The position numbers were made by a program, and so were the translations under genes. From NCBI RefSeq assembly GCF_901709675.1, contig NC_051102.1, positions 1,580,912-1,644,911 on the forward strand: a stretch of DNA of 64,000 bases, in the 5' to 3' direction. This DNA is from Syngnathus acus. Its lineage: Eukaryota > Chordata > Actinopteri > Syngnathiformes > Syngnathidae. The notes below the pieces were generated by a model, which saw only the letters and a list, made by a program, of their open reading frames with translations, searched no databases and was not told the DNA's origin. Positions within the stretch are counted from its first letter, which is position 1, and every line of letters starts with the position of its first letter. Shown one piece after another: positions 1 through 12,400 of the stretch.

Positions 1-598
1 AGGCAGAAACTATGCTGTGACAGACCTAATTAGGCTGAAAAAAAGGAAAAAGAAGAAACAGAAAGCAAAAGAGTGGGATATTCAGGAGCTTAAGAAAAAC
101 GTCTATCGCACGTAAGATGCTTGAACCGTGGTTGGTTGTTTCCTTCCATCTTTGCATCCTCCTTTTTTCTAATTAAAGACTGACAGGCAGCCCTGTAATA
201 TTTCCTTTGTTGTGACTAATGCACAAACAGCCTGCTTTCTTTAGACACTGACTGAATGGATCAACAAATTGGGGAGTTACTGGCATTAGCAAAGAAATTA
301 AGTCATCATGCGTTTTTTTGTTTTGTTTTGTTTTTTCCAGTTAAAACTGACTTGCATGACATTCCGTGGAATACAAACCTCTCTTTCAAGACACATATAG
401 GATTTATTCAATGTTTTCAATTCAATGTTCTTTGTTATTTTTCCAACACGGAAGATCATACATAGTTGTTGTTTGCAGTGGTGTAGAACCATCCAAAACT
501 AAAGTTGTGTCTACTACTTGAATTAGTTAGAGCGATGAGTCAAAATAATGACTTTTGTATTGGGGAACACTCCCAATGTTGTGTCTGGTGGGTGTTAC

Positions 599-3499
599 CT
601 TAAATGAGCTGTGGACCAGAGTTTCATCCAAGTCGATGACAACACACTTTTTACCGTAGTCTGATATTTTCACCTCTGGTAGGAGGTATTTGGCTGGTGG
701 CTGCGTGGGAGACAAGACAGACACTGTCCATTTACTAACAGAGATTGGGGGAGTTGCCCCAAAAAGAGACAAGCAGATGCAAAACAGGCACAAGAAATGC
801 AACTTACATCAATTATGTACTGCGCAAACCTGAGCAGAAATGCCACTAGAATTCTTTTCACCAATTTAACATGTCTGAAATTGGTCTGACACAATGCAAG
901 TACACAGTATGTTATTGAATGACGTTCTTTCAGACAGCTTCTTTGAGGAGGTCGATCCATGTTTAGATCAAATGAAACTTTACAAACATGATCACAGAGT
1001 GAGGCCATGCAGATGTTAGCTGATGCCAGGGAGAATTATGAACAGAAACCGGTGCTACTCTAAAAGCGATCCAGTACGCTTGAACAAGAGACTGTCAGGA
1101 GGCTTTGAGTTTCAAACCGTTGATGAGAGTACCATCACACCCAAATAGCTGACTTGACAGATCTTACTTGACAAACCTCAATAGCAAAGCATACATTATT
1201 TTCCTTAAAACACTTGGATTGATGATAGCAAGTTTTGCCTTAAAAAGTTAGTTAAAAGGTTAACCACTTAAACCTACAGGTGCCTAACCGCAGTTGCAAC
1301 TTTAATTGGCTGAAAATGAACCACGGGAAGAACTGGAGCCCACACAGGCCCAACATGCCAGCGCCGGCCCACACAAGGCTACATGCAAAGGGGGACAAAA
1401 AAAAGAAAAAGCAATACATACACTAGGGACAGGGAGGACCTCGACCTGGTCACACTAAAACACAGGAGATGGACACGTGTATAAAATGAGGGAAAGGGAC
1501 AAAAAAAGATGTAGAAAAGACAGAAATAGAAACAAATGGGGGAAAAAATACTTTGTCGACAGAAATAGAAGCGTTAATATGTACAAGGAGTAATGGGCAA
1601 AGCAGCCGACCTTCGGGGGCGATCCGTTCTCCTCAGGTGGAGGTGGCAGCAAGGTCGCTGCATTGCTATTGGTTGCTGGCGCTTCCACATTGTAGTTGCG
1701 GAAGCAGCAGAAGAATGTGCTGAAGATGCTCCGGCTCCTCTGTTTCTTTAGGCTGCTGTTGGACTGGGATGCTATCAGAAAAGACAAAAGAGGAGAGCCT
1801 GTTAAGGCAAGATAAAGCCAAAACCTCTGACTGACAGTTTAATGATGATCAGCTGACAAAATAATGATCAGCTTTCATGATGCCGTCAAAATGAATGGCC
1901 AATGAGGAAACATTTCGAAGAAAACATCTCATCTGCCATTTACTCAAGGTGTCTGTCAGCACTTCTGTTTCACCGCAGAAACAAATTCAAAGACATTACA
2001 ACTGTTAAGTAATGAACCACTAACCAAATGGAGAAGAAAAAAAAAAACAATAACAACTGTGTTGTTTTTCCTGCATGCAACACATCCAAAAGCTTTGGCA
2101 ACAAGAGACAGCAAAAAAGGCCGATAAAGCCTCGACTATTCTCACAATCCTCCTACGATCCTGTTACTGCGTAGGAGCTGTGTGTGTGTGTGTGTGTGCG
2201 TGTGCGTGCGATCATACGAGTGAAGGCATGATGTAAGTGGCAACCCATGTCAGACACATTTGAAGCCTCGTGAACCACTATGAAAGTTGAGTCACAACTT
2301 TAAATAGCTGACCCTTCCCCAATTTCAACAAGGACAAAATAAGAGCCACAAACACGCCAACGATCCCCAACTCCAATCGACACCATTTGCTTTAAATGTG
2401 AAACCAAATGAAAGGTTTTGAAGAAAAGGTGCCCCTTTACGTAGCTAAACTTGGCCCTGAAGTCATTTTGTAGTGCTGCACTAGCCAACAGGGCAGGGGA
2501 GGGGGTCTATATTTAGACTGCTGTTGGGCAACTAATGTAGTCACTTGTCATATAACAGTCAGTGTTTAGATGTTGTCCAGACACAGTCTGCTCAACTCAA
2601 GGAGGTCTACCTGCTAAATTCCTCTGGAACCGCGGCTGGGATGAGCTCACAGTCAAGTGATTTGCGGTATATAAGCAAAGACAAATCAGTGACTCAATGC
2701 ACAGTAAACTGTTATCAGAAACCTCAGCAATCTAAAAAGTTAACAAGTGGAAATTAATCAGGAGGACTGAAATAATTCTGTGAAGTTTAGCTAAAGAAAT
2801 TTGCAAATATTATAGATGGTTGAAGTCAGGGGTCATGTATTCATAAACTTTTAAACATGCAAATAAAATGTGACTATTGCATGTCTTTATTGATTTAGGA
2901 TGCTTCGTGGTATTACAAATGTTTTTGAAGTCATAAGTAGTAATTGACATTCTATCGTCTAATTTTATTCAATAAACTCAATTCTTGAAACCCCACTTGT
3001 CGTTAATGATGCTTCAATCTAGAATTCACGTATGAGATGCGGGCAGAGAAGATTCAAGGAGTAGAGTGATGTTGTGACATTTATTTGGTATCCAACCACT
3101 TCTTTGTGAGCGGTATGGGCTTCCACCGTGTCAAACTACCTTTTAACGAGAGTTACGTGGGGAGAATTTGATCATCAATGAGTCTCAACTAGTACCAATC
3201 GCGGTGAATATGCAGTGAACATATGTAAGAGCTGCTCTGAAACATGCAGCAGACGAAACACGCTGATAAACCTGTTGCCAAAAGAGTTTGTGTACAAAAG
3301 AAACTTGTGTTTCCAAGAGATATGATGTTCGCGTACAGTTGGGCGCAAATGGCTGCGCCAACACTTGAAGTAGTTAGCGAAGGTAGCTACCGTTACGTTC
3401 ATTCCCTCACCCGCTTTTCTTACCTTTTTCCTGGTTGAGGGATATTATTTCCTCCTCCTTCGGATTGGAAACTTGGGTTATTATGGACATGTGGTCCAT
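599..3499 (-). CDS. ctdspl: CTDSPL, CTD small phosphatase-like (5' part only)
   Basis: HAD-family (FCP/SCP) serine phosphatase. Family members dephosphorylate the RNA polymerase II C-terminal domain and repress neuronal genes with REST. Three coding exons are visible: 3424-3499 (ATG at 3499, N-terminus with the SIITQV motif), 1611-1771 ([11 protein letters not shown] and the cysteine pair of SCP proteins, FFCCF) and 599-700 (YLLPEV followed by the catalytic DLDET of the DxDxT motif, then HSSFK). The joins keep frame: 76 nt, then 161 nt, then 102 nt. The donor after the second exon (AAG|GTCGGC) is weak. An optional 11-residue segment known from mammalian isoforms was not found here. The rest of the phosphatase domain lies beyond the left edge. 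[10 protein letters not shown] and NYNVEAP point to CTDSPL rather than CTDSP1 or CTDSP2. In other vertebrates this family hosts intronic miR-26; it was not seen in the introns present here. Confidence 0.9.
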
Positions 3500-4260
3500 T
3501 GAGCCGGGTGGTTATTCCGTTTTGAGACTCCCGCAATATTAGCCCGCTTGCTCGGGCGAGCGGTATGCTAGCTAACGTGAGCTAGCTGTTTAAGCCGAGG
3601 GAGATCAGGTAGCCCACAAAAGACACACCAGCGTCCGAGGGGAAGCGTTGTGGCAGCGGGAGTAGCCAGCCAGCTAGCTCGGTGCGCAGTAAAAGCCTCT
3701 CAAGGACTGTCATCTATAACCCCGTGTAAAATAACATTATTTTGACGGATAACCCCGAACGCGCGGTGGCTTAAAAGTAAAACAAAACGACGTTGAAGCA
3801 ACCGCTAGTTAAAGTTAACAACTAGCCTGGCCCCGTTAGCGAATACAAGCCGTGGGGCTACGATCATCCCCCAACAACGCCCCCCCCCCCTCCCCCCAAA
3901 AAACGATTTGCAAGCCTCCTTGTCTCTAGCCAAGTCCAAAACACTTCGAAAGCCGTCGAAGGGTTGCACTTTTCCAAAACAAACACGAACACGCCGTCAA
4001 GTTAGGGAGCTAACACTTATAGACTGACGTGCCACGGCCTTTCATCCCCCCCGTGCAACATGGAGGATGAATGTATTTGGAGTTGAATCTGAAGCGGGGC
4101 CGCGCGAACTCGAGTGGGAGGGGAGGGGGCTCTTTGCCTGTCATGGATTCTGTAATAAGCGACTTCTTCACTCGCCGAACTACGTCGCTGAAACCCACGT
4201 TGCTTACTCGAGCTGCGGTTCCCCTGTAATTGCATAAACGTTTTTGAGGCCTCTTGTCAA
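3500..4260 (-). promoter_or_regulatory. CpG-rich promoter and 5' UTR region of CTDSPL
   Basis: Directly upstream of the CTDSPL start codon the sequence turns CpG-dense (repeated cg in 3530-4210) while the flanks are AT-rich. It also has GC boxes, C-runs and short palindromes such as gctagctaac/gtgagctagc around 3570-3590. No TATA box stands out. This is the expected look of a housekeeping-type vertebrate promoter. Exact transcription start sites cannot be read from sequence. Confidence 0.5.
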
Positions 4261-5650
4261 CAATTGTGCTTAAATTTGAATGGTGGAGTCAACCGTGCTG
4301 CAACGCATGAAGCAAGCTGAAGAAACATTAAAACTCAAACATTAAAACTTAAAATCGTCTCCAAGATGTCGTTTCTAGTGCGCAAATAATACAGATGTGT
4401 TAATTACCGCCAGTTAGGGTATACTGTATTTGTTGGACAGAAAGCGCCACGTAGTGTCGTGATGGTGGTACTGCTTCAGGATGGTAAAAAAAAAAAACAG
4501 TACAACACGTCACAATCTCGCCAAAAATAACGGACCCACACTTACTTATTTACACATTTCTACTATGTAATTGCGACATGACAAACATGCATAAGTATTC
4601 TTTATTCTAACAAATGTCTATGTTTATACTTAATAAAGTGCACAGAAGATGATTAAATAAATAAATACTGTACAGTACTTACACAAAAAAGATATATACT
4701 AAAATATACACAACAACTTTTTTGAAGGATAAAGTGTAATGTGTTTTATTTAGAAACAGGTAAAATAATATTGGTGAAATGAGGGGGGGAAAGTGGTGTA
4801 ACAGCATTCAAATAACTTTATGCTACGCAGTTTATGTATTTCAATCCACCTGTCCCATATCAATATGTACAATGGAAGATAATCAGACATCTTTGAATAG
4901 ATGCTACTGACTGATGCACCTGCTCCCCCTCTCATTTTAACCACTGTGAATGTCCCCGAGTATTTGGTTGCTCTCTCCGGTAAGCCAACAGTGGACCACC
5001 CCTCTCTGCGGTGCAGTAGTCGTGGATAAATATAACCCCCCACCCCACCCCCCACCGCCTCCTTCGTCTACCACCTCCATTCGCTGAGTTCTGCAACATC
5101 CTGACTGGCCGAGGCTGGCAAATGCAGGCAGCAAGCAGCAAGCCCCCGCAAGACGGATGATCTAGCCTCCCTCCTCCACCCCCATTTCTTTTCTATTTTC
5201 TCAATTTCAAGGAAACATTCTCTATTGGCTGTGTGAAGCGGACAAAAGGTAAGTGAAGTCTTGTACAGTAACAAAGCCGGTGTGCTCCTTACTCTGCATA
5301 CAGCAGGGAAACACTCTCGAGTTTGTATGCTGGACACTTTGCGGCGGCACTCCTCCTGCTGCTTAACTGTGGTTACTCGGCATTGTGCAGAACATGCTCC
5401 TTTTATTGTCCAACTCTCTTTAACTTCAGTGCAAAGTACAGTAATGTATCATGAATAATGCATCAATCAATCAATCCCTCAAACGGGATGCGCCGCTCTC
5501 CCTCATTCCTGTCATTAGTAAGTGGAGTGAAGAGAAGCCCCGGCCAGCCGGCTCAGATCACATAGCACTGCAGCTGTACACCAACTGCTCAGGCTATAAT
5601 AGGAGAGAGGGCTAAGGTTGCGCCGCTGAGCATGCTGATTCCAAGTGGCC
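4261..5650. other. Intergenic region between CTDSPL and HHATL, no gene seen
   Basis: Divergent intergenic spacer. It holds AT-rich sequence (4560-4760), a C/T-rich patch at 5036-5080 and short simple repeats such as (atca)n near 5461. Small open frames here lack splice-consistent extensions and recognisable domains. Confidence 0.5.
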
Positions 5651-5760
5651 AGAGCTGTGCAATCCTATTTAAGTCACTGTCCTGTCACTCCTAAAGGCTT
5701 AAGACTGCAACCTGTGGAAAGTCTGGATCTGACAACAAGTGCACCCATTAAACATCATGT
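5570..5760 (+). promoter_or_regulatory. Candidate HHATL promoter
   Basis: A CArG/TATA-like site CCTATTTAAG lies at 5664-5673, with E-boxes upstream (CAGCTG near 5570, CAACTG near 5581). Such sites are common in muscle-gene promoters, and HHATL is muscle-enriched in other vertebrates. The HHATL ATG (5888) sits immediately after a splice-acceptor-like tract ending in AG at 5886-5887. That suggests a non-coding first exon between about 5690 and 5760. All of this is inference from motifs. Confidence 0.3.
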
Positions 5761-5887
5761 GTTTGCCAATGTCATTCATGTCGCCCACGTAGCCTGAAAT
5801 GTTGTCATTGTTGTAATAAACATCACAATTTTCATTTTCATCCTGTTGTGAGGTTCTAGTTTTTTAACTGGCACCTGTTGTGTGCAG

Positions 5888-6923
5888 ATGGGGATCAAGG
5901 CTGGCCTCCCCAGATATGAGCTGTATCTCTACATTGCTGTGCTCTCCGGGGCCTTGGCTTGGGCTGCCAGTTGGATAGTGGAGGCTTCAAGCGGTGAGTG
6001 GCTCCACATACTGCATCATCACAAAGTCGGCCATTTTTGACAACTCCGTCTATCCCCCAACATTCTATCCTTTGAGGATCATTAAAGGATAACCTGGTCT
6101 TGCAATGCTCATATATGGCTTGTCTTTCTGAGGAGTTCAAAAGCTGCACTAACTCTGTTTCCTGGTGAAGTGGGGGTGGCTTTGTGCCCAGAAGTAAGAG
6201 GATTTCCCTGCTTGATATCCCAGCCATTAATTTAATCAGGCAAAGCTGTTGGACCTACAGGGAAGCTGCATGGTCATCCAATAATTTTTGTTGTTGCTGT
6301 AATTTAATAAAATAGATCAGAATTACCACCAATACTCAGACTGTATTGATTGACACACGAGATGTAAACTGCTATATATTCATTCGGGTCATTTGTATTC
6401 TTATCATTATTCAGAGAATGTGAGCAGAAAGACATTCAAAGAAAGTGTCAAACCAGGATGGTATTACTTTGGCAGGAAAATGGTAAGCTTGGAGTTTTGG
6501 TTTTTTTAGTGTGATATTTCTTGTTTCTATTTCCCAAACAAATGTGTTTCTTCGGCAGGATGTCGCGGACTTTGAATGGGTGATGTGGTTCTCCACATTC
6601 CGCAATCACATTCTTTTTGCGCTCTGCGGCCATGTGATTTTTGCCAAAATCTTCACCTTGCTGGCGCCAAAGGTGCATGCATGCATGTGTGTGCATGTGT
6701 GTGTGTTTGTATGTCGTAGCGAGAGACAATGAGCGCTGCATGCAAGCAGGTACATTTGTAAACTCGATTTTCATGCATTGAATAATTTATAAATAAATTA
6801 TTTATATTATATATAGTACTATATATATAGTAGATTATTATATAATATAATGTAATAATATATAAATATATATATATATATACATATATATATACATATA
6901 TATACATATACGTATATATACAT

Positions 6924-6954
<31 letters not shown>

Positions 6955-9900
6955 CTATATATATATACACAGGACTGTCAGAAAATTTGAATATTGTGAT
7001 GAAGCTCTTTATTTTCTGTAATGCAATTAAAAAAACAAAAATGTCATACATTCTGGATTCATTACAAATCAACTGAAATATTGCAAGCCTTTTATTATTT
7101 TAATATTGGTGATTATGGCATACAGCTTAAGAAAACTCAAATATCCTCTCTCAAAATATTAGAATATTTCCTCAGACCAAGTAGAAAAAAAAATTTATAA
7201 CAGCAAAACAAAATCAAACATGTGAAAATGTCCATTAATGCACTCAGTACTTGGTTGGGAATCCTTTTGCACGGATTACTGCAACCAATGCAGCGTGGCA
7301 TTGCTGAGGTGTTATGGATGCCCAGGATGCTTCAATAGCGGCCTTTAGCTCATTTGCATTGTTGGGTCTGGTGTCTTTCAGCTTCTTCTTCACAATACCC
7401 CACAAATTCTCTATGGGGTTCAGGTCAGGGGAATTGGCAGGCCAAGCGAGGACAGTAATGTCATGGTCAGTACACCATTTACTGGTGGTTTTGGCACTAT
7501 GGGCAGGTGCCAGATCATGCTGGAAAATGAAATGATCATCTCCATAGAGCTTTTCAGCAGACGGAAGCATGTAGTGCTTTAAAATCTGCATTTACTCTGG
7601 ACTTGATGAAACACAGTGGATCAAAACCAGCAGCTGACATGGCTCCCCAAACCATCGCTGAGTGTGGGAACTTCGCACTGGATTTCAAGCAACTTGGATT
7701 CTGCTCCTCTCCAGCCTTTCTCCATATTCTGGCGCCTTGACTTCCAAATGAAATACAAAACTTGCTTTCGTCTGAAAAGAGGACTTTGGACCACTCTGCA
7801 ACTGTCCAGTGCTTCTTTTCCATAGCCCAAGTCAGACACTTCTTCCGTTGTCTTGAGTTCAGAAGTGGCTTGACCATGGGAATACAGCCATTGTAGCCCA
7901 TTTCCCAGACACGTCTGTGAACAGTGGCTTTTGATACCTGGACTCCAGCTTCAGTCCACTGTCTTTGAAGCTCCCCCAAATTCTGGAAGCGACTCTTCTT
8001 CACAATGCTGTTAAGGCTGCGGTCATCTCTCTTGGTTGTGCAGCGTTTCCTGCCACATTTCCCCCTTCCAACAGACTTTTTGTGGATGTGCTTTGAAACT
8101 GCACTCTGTGAACAGCTTGCTCTTTGAGAAATTTCTTTTTGTGTCTTACCCTCCTGATGAAGGGTGTCAATGATGGTCATCTGGACAGCATGTGTGTGTG
8201 TGTATATATATATATATATACTGTATATATATACTGTAAAAAGCCCCAACACGTGGACGTATTGTAATGAATTTCAAACAGATTTATTTCAATTTAATGA
8301 GAACACAGAATGTAAATATTGTATTATTGCAGCTGTGCGTAATAATTAATACCGTGAAGATATTATACTGTCCATGTTGATACCGATAATATGATTGATT
8401 ACTGTCAGGAGGCCACATTTGTTTCATTCACTTGATTCCAAATGAACTCACGTCATTTCTGGAGTATAAGCCGCAGCAGAAAGATAAATCTTGTTTTTTT
8501 TTCATATATAAGACGCAGCCACATACTATAGTATAAGAAAATATGCACGAATCTTACAATATCATAAACATCATGAAAAATCCATGGATAAACCGCACTC
8601 AACTATAAAGCGCAGAGTTCAGCGCTTGTGCGGCTTATAGTTCAGAAATACGCTACATGTATGCATTTTCAAATAGATATTGACTGGCATGTGAGTGGGC
8701 AAATGTCACGAGTTGAGTTTCATTTGTGTGTAATCCGGCATATATTCCAAACATTCCAATGTGTTTTAAACATATTTTCTGTCTTGTTTCATGCTGGCAA
8801 TGAAGATTGGTATAGATGGATGTAAGGTAACCTTAATAAACTTGTGAATGTTTGCCATCATAACACTTGTGCTGTTGTGTCATTTCACATTTTTTGTCCT
8901 ATGTGCTGGATAACATTTTCTTCTGGCACTAACAGTCTTCGTCTCACTAATCTAAGTTGTGAAAATACAAAAAGCAAGAGGTGGCATGGCGATAATAGCG
9001 GCTCCTCTTTCTCCACAGCACAGATCGTTGATCTTCTGCGTGTACGGCGCTTTGGCCGTCCTGGTCACCATGGGCTGGACCTTCATGGCTTTGGTTCTGT
9101 CTCACTGCATGGTACTGTACAGCGTGGCTATGGTAAAGACCAAGTGGATGTGCTTTGTCGCTGGCCTGGCCACACTGGCCTCAATCAAGCTGGAGCCTTA
9201 TAACTCTTGGCAGGTGAGGAAGTCAGAATTGTTACTTGCCGCACTAGTTTCAGATGAGCAACAGATTGAATTTTTCAGGAAACCTTGGTGACGGGCTCTT
9301 TCGACCTGCAAGACATCCTTTTTTACGGAGGTTGCGGCTTCACCATCATGCGTTGTATGAGCTTTGCTTTGGAGAATTGTGAGAAGAAAGATGGCAACTA
9401 CACTTTTGGTGATTTGCTGAAATACAACTTCTACCTCCCCTTCTTCTTCTTCGGACCTGTTATGACCTTTGACAAGTATCACGCCCAGGCGAGTGAATGT
9501 GTCCATTTTGAAGTATTTACAATATTGACCCTGCTTTCATCTGTTCGAGCAATATGATTTTTTCCCCACATATTATTTACTATAAGTGTAAGTGGCCACA
9601 TTTTGGGCAGAACATTTGGAGTGATTGTTCTTTGTTTGATCACACAGGCCAACAACACCAAGCTGAGCCGCAAAGAGAGGGAGATGTGGAACATTACCAC
9701 CAAGGCCGTGTTACACCTGGCACTGATCCTGACGGTTGATGCTTTCTTCCACTATCTCTACATCTTGACAATCCCCACTGACATCATGTTGGTAACGCAA
9801 CTTTCTGACTGGTGTCTAGGTGTGTGAATGCATGGTTTCTTTTGAAAAAACATTTTTTTCAGTCATCGTGCAAGGACGGTACTCCTTTGACCAAGATTTG

Positions 9901-11649
9901 ATTATTAATTGATCTATTATTAGGATGAAGATCAATTTTAATTATTAATTAAGAATGATCAATTCTTCCACTTCTACTGTTGATCTATATTCTACTACTG
10001 GAGTCCACCATTTTCATTTATAGCTTTATTTCACTATGAAGAACAATATTGACTGCGATTACCTTTGCAGCTGGTCTGGCTTACTTCAACCTGCTGTACG
10101 ACTGGTTAAAAGCAGCTGTGATGTTTGGAGTTATTAACACAGTGGCAACATTGGACCACTTAGACCCCCCTCAGCCTCCAAAGTGTATCACAATGCTATA
10201 CGTCTTTGCCGAGACGTGAGTATTAAACACACCTGTGTGTTTTATGTTAAATGCATCAAACACAAATGTGTGTGTTGTTGTTTTTTAGGCACTTTGACAG
10301 AGGCATCAATGACTGGCTTTGCAAGTATGTGTTGTCATCGGAGCTCTTTGCAGGTCATGAATATTCTCATTGAGTAACTTTTTATTTCTCAGGTATGTTT
10401 ATGACTACATTGGTGGAGATCACGAACAAATATTGAAGGAGTTCCTGGCCACCGTGAGCACCTTTGCCATTACTACCCTCTGGCTGGGCCCTTGCGAAGT
10501 GGTTTATATCTGGTCCTTTTTTAACTGCTTCGGCCTCAACTTTGAGCTTTGGGTAGCCAAGTTCTTCTCTATTCCGCCATTTTCTACCATAGAGGTGAGA
10601 AAGAGAAACCAGCAAACTCTTTAAAGCCACACTCGCTTGCTTACAGGCCACACCATTTGGTAAAACTGAACAATTGAATGGGATCATTGCAGCAATTCTT
10701 CCTTTACAAAGATATTCATCTTCTAGTTATGTCATCCTCCACCTTTACATGAAGTGTGACGTCCACGCCACTTACTCTACTTGCTCATGTCTTCTGCATT
10801 TTAGGGTTTAATGGGTGAAGCCATGTCACGCAGGATCCGCGGTCTGTTCAATGCTGCCAATTTCTGGGCTATCATCCTCTACAACGTTCTTTCCTTGAAC
10901 AGTTTGGGCTTTGCCAAACTGGTTGGAAGAAGACTGATTTTTAAAGGTAGGGAAATCCTGCTAAAACCCGGTCATGCCGTATTTGTTGAGGTGGCGGGCG
11001 AACTGTTGAAATAAATTGTTCCTGTCATTTACATACAATAACTGCACCTTGGCACAAAGGGTGAAAGATGCGCACAAAATAGTTACATTCATATAATAAT
11101 AATAATAATAATACATTCGTTTAGAATTGGCATTTGAGACCTCCGAGACACTGTACATTTGTAAACAACAGAATTAATCAGAAGAAATAAGACCATGAGA
11201 TTAAAAAAAAAAAAAACTAAAAACAACAGTGCAGTTACAGTGACTAGGTGAGCTTTAATAGTTTTAGTGATAGCATGTAGCATGCAATAGTGCCATTTGT
11301 CCACTAGTCTGCAGTATATCCTCATGTGTGTTATGTTTTGAGTTACGACACAAGTTTTGTGCTGGGCCAAGAGGGCAAGGGAGTTAGAAAAACAAAAGAA
11401 CGTATTCGTTCATGTGGTTTCTTAAATAATAGAAGTATAGTTTTGGACCTTGATCCCCACTACTGCCCTTTCGGAAGCTGATTACGTCTTTTTCTTTTCG
11501 ACTCAGGCTTTCCCCTGTCTACTCTATCTGTGCTATTGGTGACCTACTGTGGTGTACAGCTGGTCAAAGAACATGAAAGACAGCAAGCCCTGGCGGAGGA
11601 TGCACAGCCAGTCAAGCCACTAGATGCCAACAAAGAAAAGGCAGAATAA
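5888..11649 (+). CDS. hhatl: HHATL, hedgehog acyltransferase-like MBOAT membrane protein
   Basis: Eleven coding exons: 5888-5993, 6415-6482, 6559-6672, 9019-9213, 9279-9488, 9648-9819, 10071-10215, 10289-10324, 10393-10594, 10805-10946, 11507-11649. Together they give 510 residues, close to the roughly 504 of the human protein. It is a multi-pass MBOAT-fold protein, related to HHAT and yeast Gup1, known in mammals from ER membranes and reported to dampen Hedgehog palmitoylation. Signatures are [15 protein letters not shown] (exons 2-3), [15 protein letters not shown] (exon 5) and [12 protein letters not shown] (exon 7). Where active MBOAT enzymes have an invariant His in a WHG-type motif, this protein reads TTLWLGP, with Leu at about residue 380, as in other HHATL proteins. 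It is therefore probably not an acyltransferase. The intron after exon 5 uses a GC donor (CAG|GCGAGT). Intron 3 contains a Tc1 remnant. It is followed by KLHL40, as in human 3p22.1. Confidence 0.95.
6840..6968. repeat. AT-rich (TA)n/(TATACA)n microsatellite in HHATL intron 3
   Basis: Nearly pure alternating tata/catata sequence abuts the left end of the Tc1 remnant. It has probably overgrown the original TA target site of that insertion. Confidence 0.8.
6970..8193 (-). mobile_element. Truncated Tc1/mariner element (copy A) in HHATL intron 3
   Basis: The left terminal inverted repeat begins CAGGACTGT at 6970 and is nearly identical to the repeats of the complete copy at 28939-31189. The other end is lost: similarity stops at about 8193, just inside the start of the transposase, where (TG)n and (TA)n simple sequence begins. 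The element lies opposite to HHATL transcription and cannot be autonomous. Confidence 0.9.
7244..8190 (-). pseudogene. Tc1-family transposase remnant (copy A)
   Basis: The minus strand encodes a paired-type helix-turn-helix N-terminus ([26 protein letters not shown]) and a DDE/D domain. The visible DDE motifs are LFSDESKF, then in another frame [10 protein letters not shown] and [11 protein letters not shown], ending in GFPTKY. The frame changes near 7570-7590, where the segment after VNADF is out of phase, and the first residues including the start codon are missing. Copy B has the same frame break at the same place. It is non-functional. Confidence 0.9.
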
Positions 11650-12400
11650 ATAAACACACCCTCCTAACATTATCTGCAAGCTTCAGATCAGAACCAGACT
11701 TAACAGCCAGCTTGTGTTTTGCAATTGATGTTTCCTTAAGTGCACTTTCTGGTGTTAATCATCACAGTGTTTGGCACAAAGACCTTTTGATGGTACATTT
11801 CTTTTTTGTATCCAAACACTGCAAAGTGTAAGTCCGCTAATGATGTTACAATTACGAGCACGCAGGATTGGACGGAACCATCACTGACAGTTTTTTGTTG
11901 TTTTTAATATGTTTTCCTCAAATTCAAGCACAAGTTTGATTCTGATGATCACATGGTTTTTACTTCATCTGAGAATGTCTTACACTTTAATCAACACAAT
12001 GTTTTAAAGGGCTTCCATGAATGAAGCCAAAATAATAATCACAGGTGCTGTGGAGGGAGTCCTCCACATTGCATGCAGCTAGCTAATTGTATTTATCAGC
12101 TTATATCTATTCCAGAGACTCAAAAGCATGATTCAGGCCTTAATGCTTAGTGACATCGACCAAGAATGTGTTGGATCTTGTTGAATGTGTATTGTGTACT
12201 GTCCCCATTGGGGGATAAAAAGAGCCATGCACTGTCATGAGAATGGGAGCTAATTGCACGAGTCGTTTTTCCTGCAAACCGCCTTCCTCTTTTTGCTCAC
12301 GGCAAAGAAGGGCCAAAGCGTGTTACCGTCACGTTTATATTGCCTTTTGGCGATAGGACTTCTGATCAAAAGAAAAATAAAGTTTTGTTCCATCCAGAAT
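11650..12400 (+). other. HHATL 3' UTR with polyadenylation signal
   Basis: Following the TAA stop there is about 730 bp without exons, ending at a canonical AATAAA (12376-12381) and a downstream T/G-rich stretch (gttttgttc). This is the likely 3' end of the HHATL transcript. Confidence 0.6.

Noticed and set aside
1-3423. miR-26 hairpin in CTDSPL introns
   Set aside because: CTDSPL hosts miR-26 in other vertebrates, but the mature sequence was not seen here. The host intron is probably beyond the left edge.
3880-3900. C-run near the CTDSPL promoter as a special element
   Set aside because: Short C-runs are common in CpG-rich promoters; nothing else supports a function.
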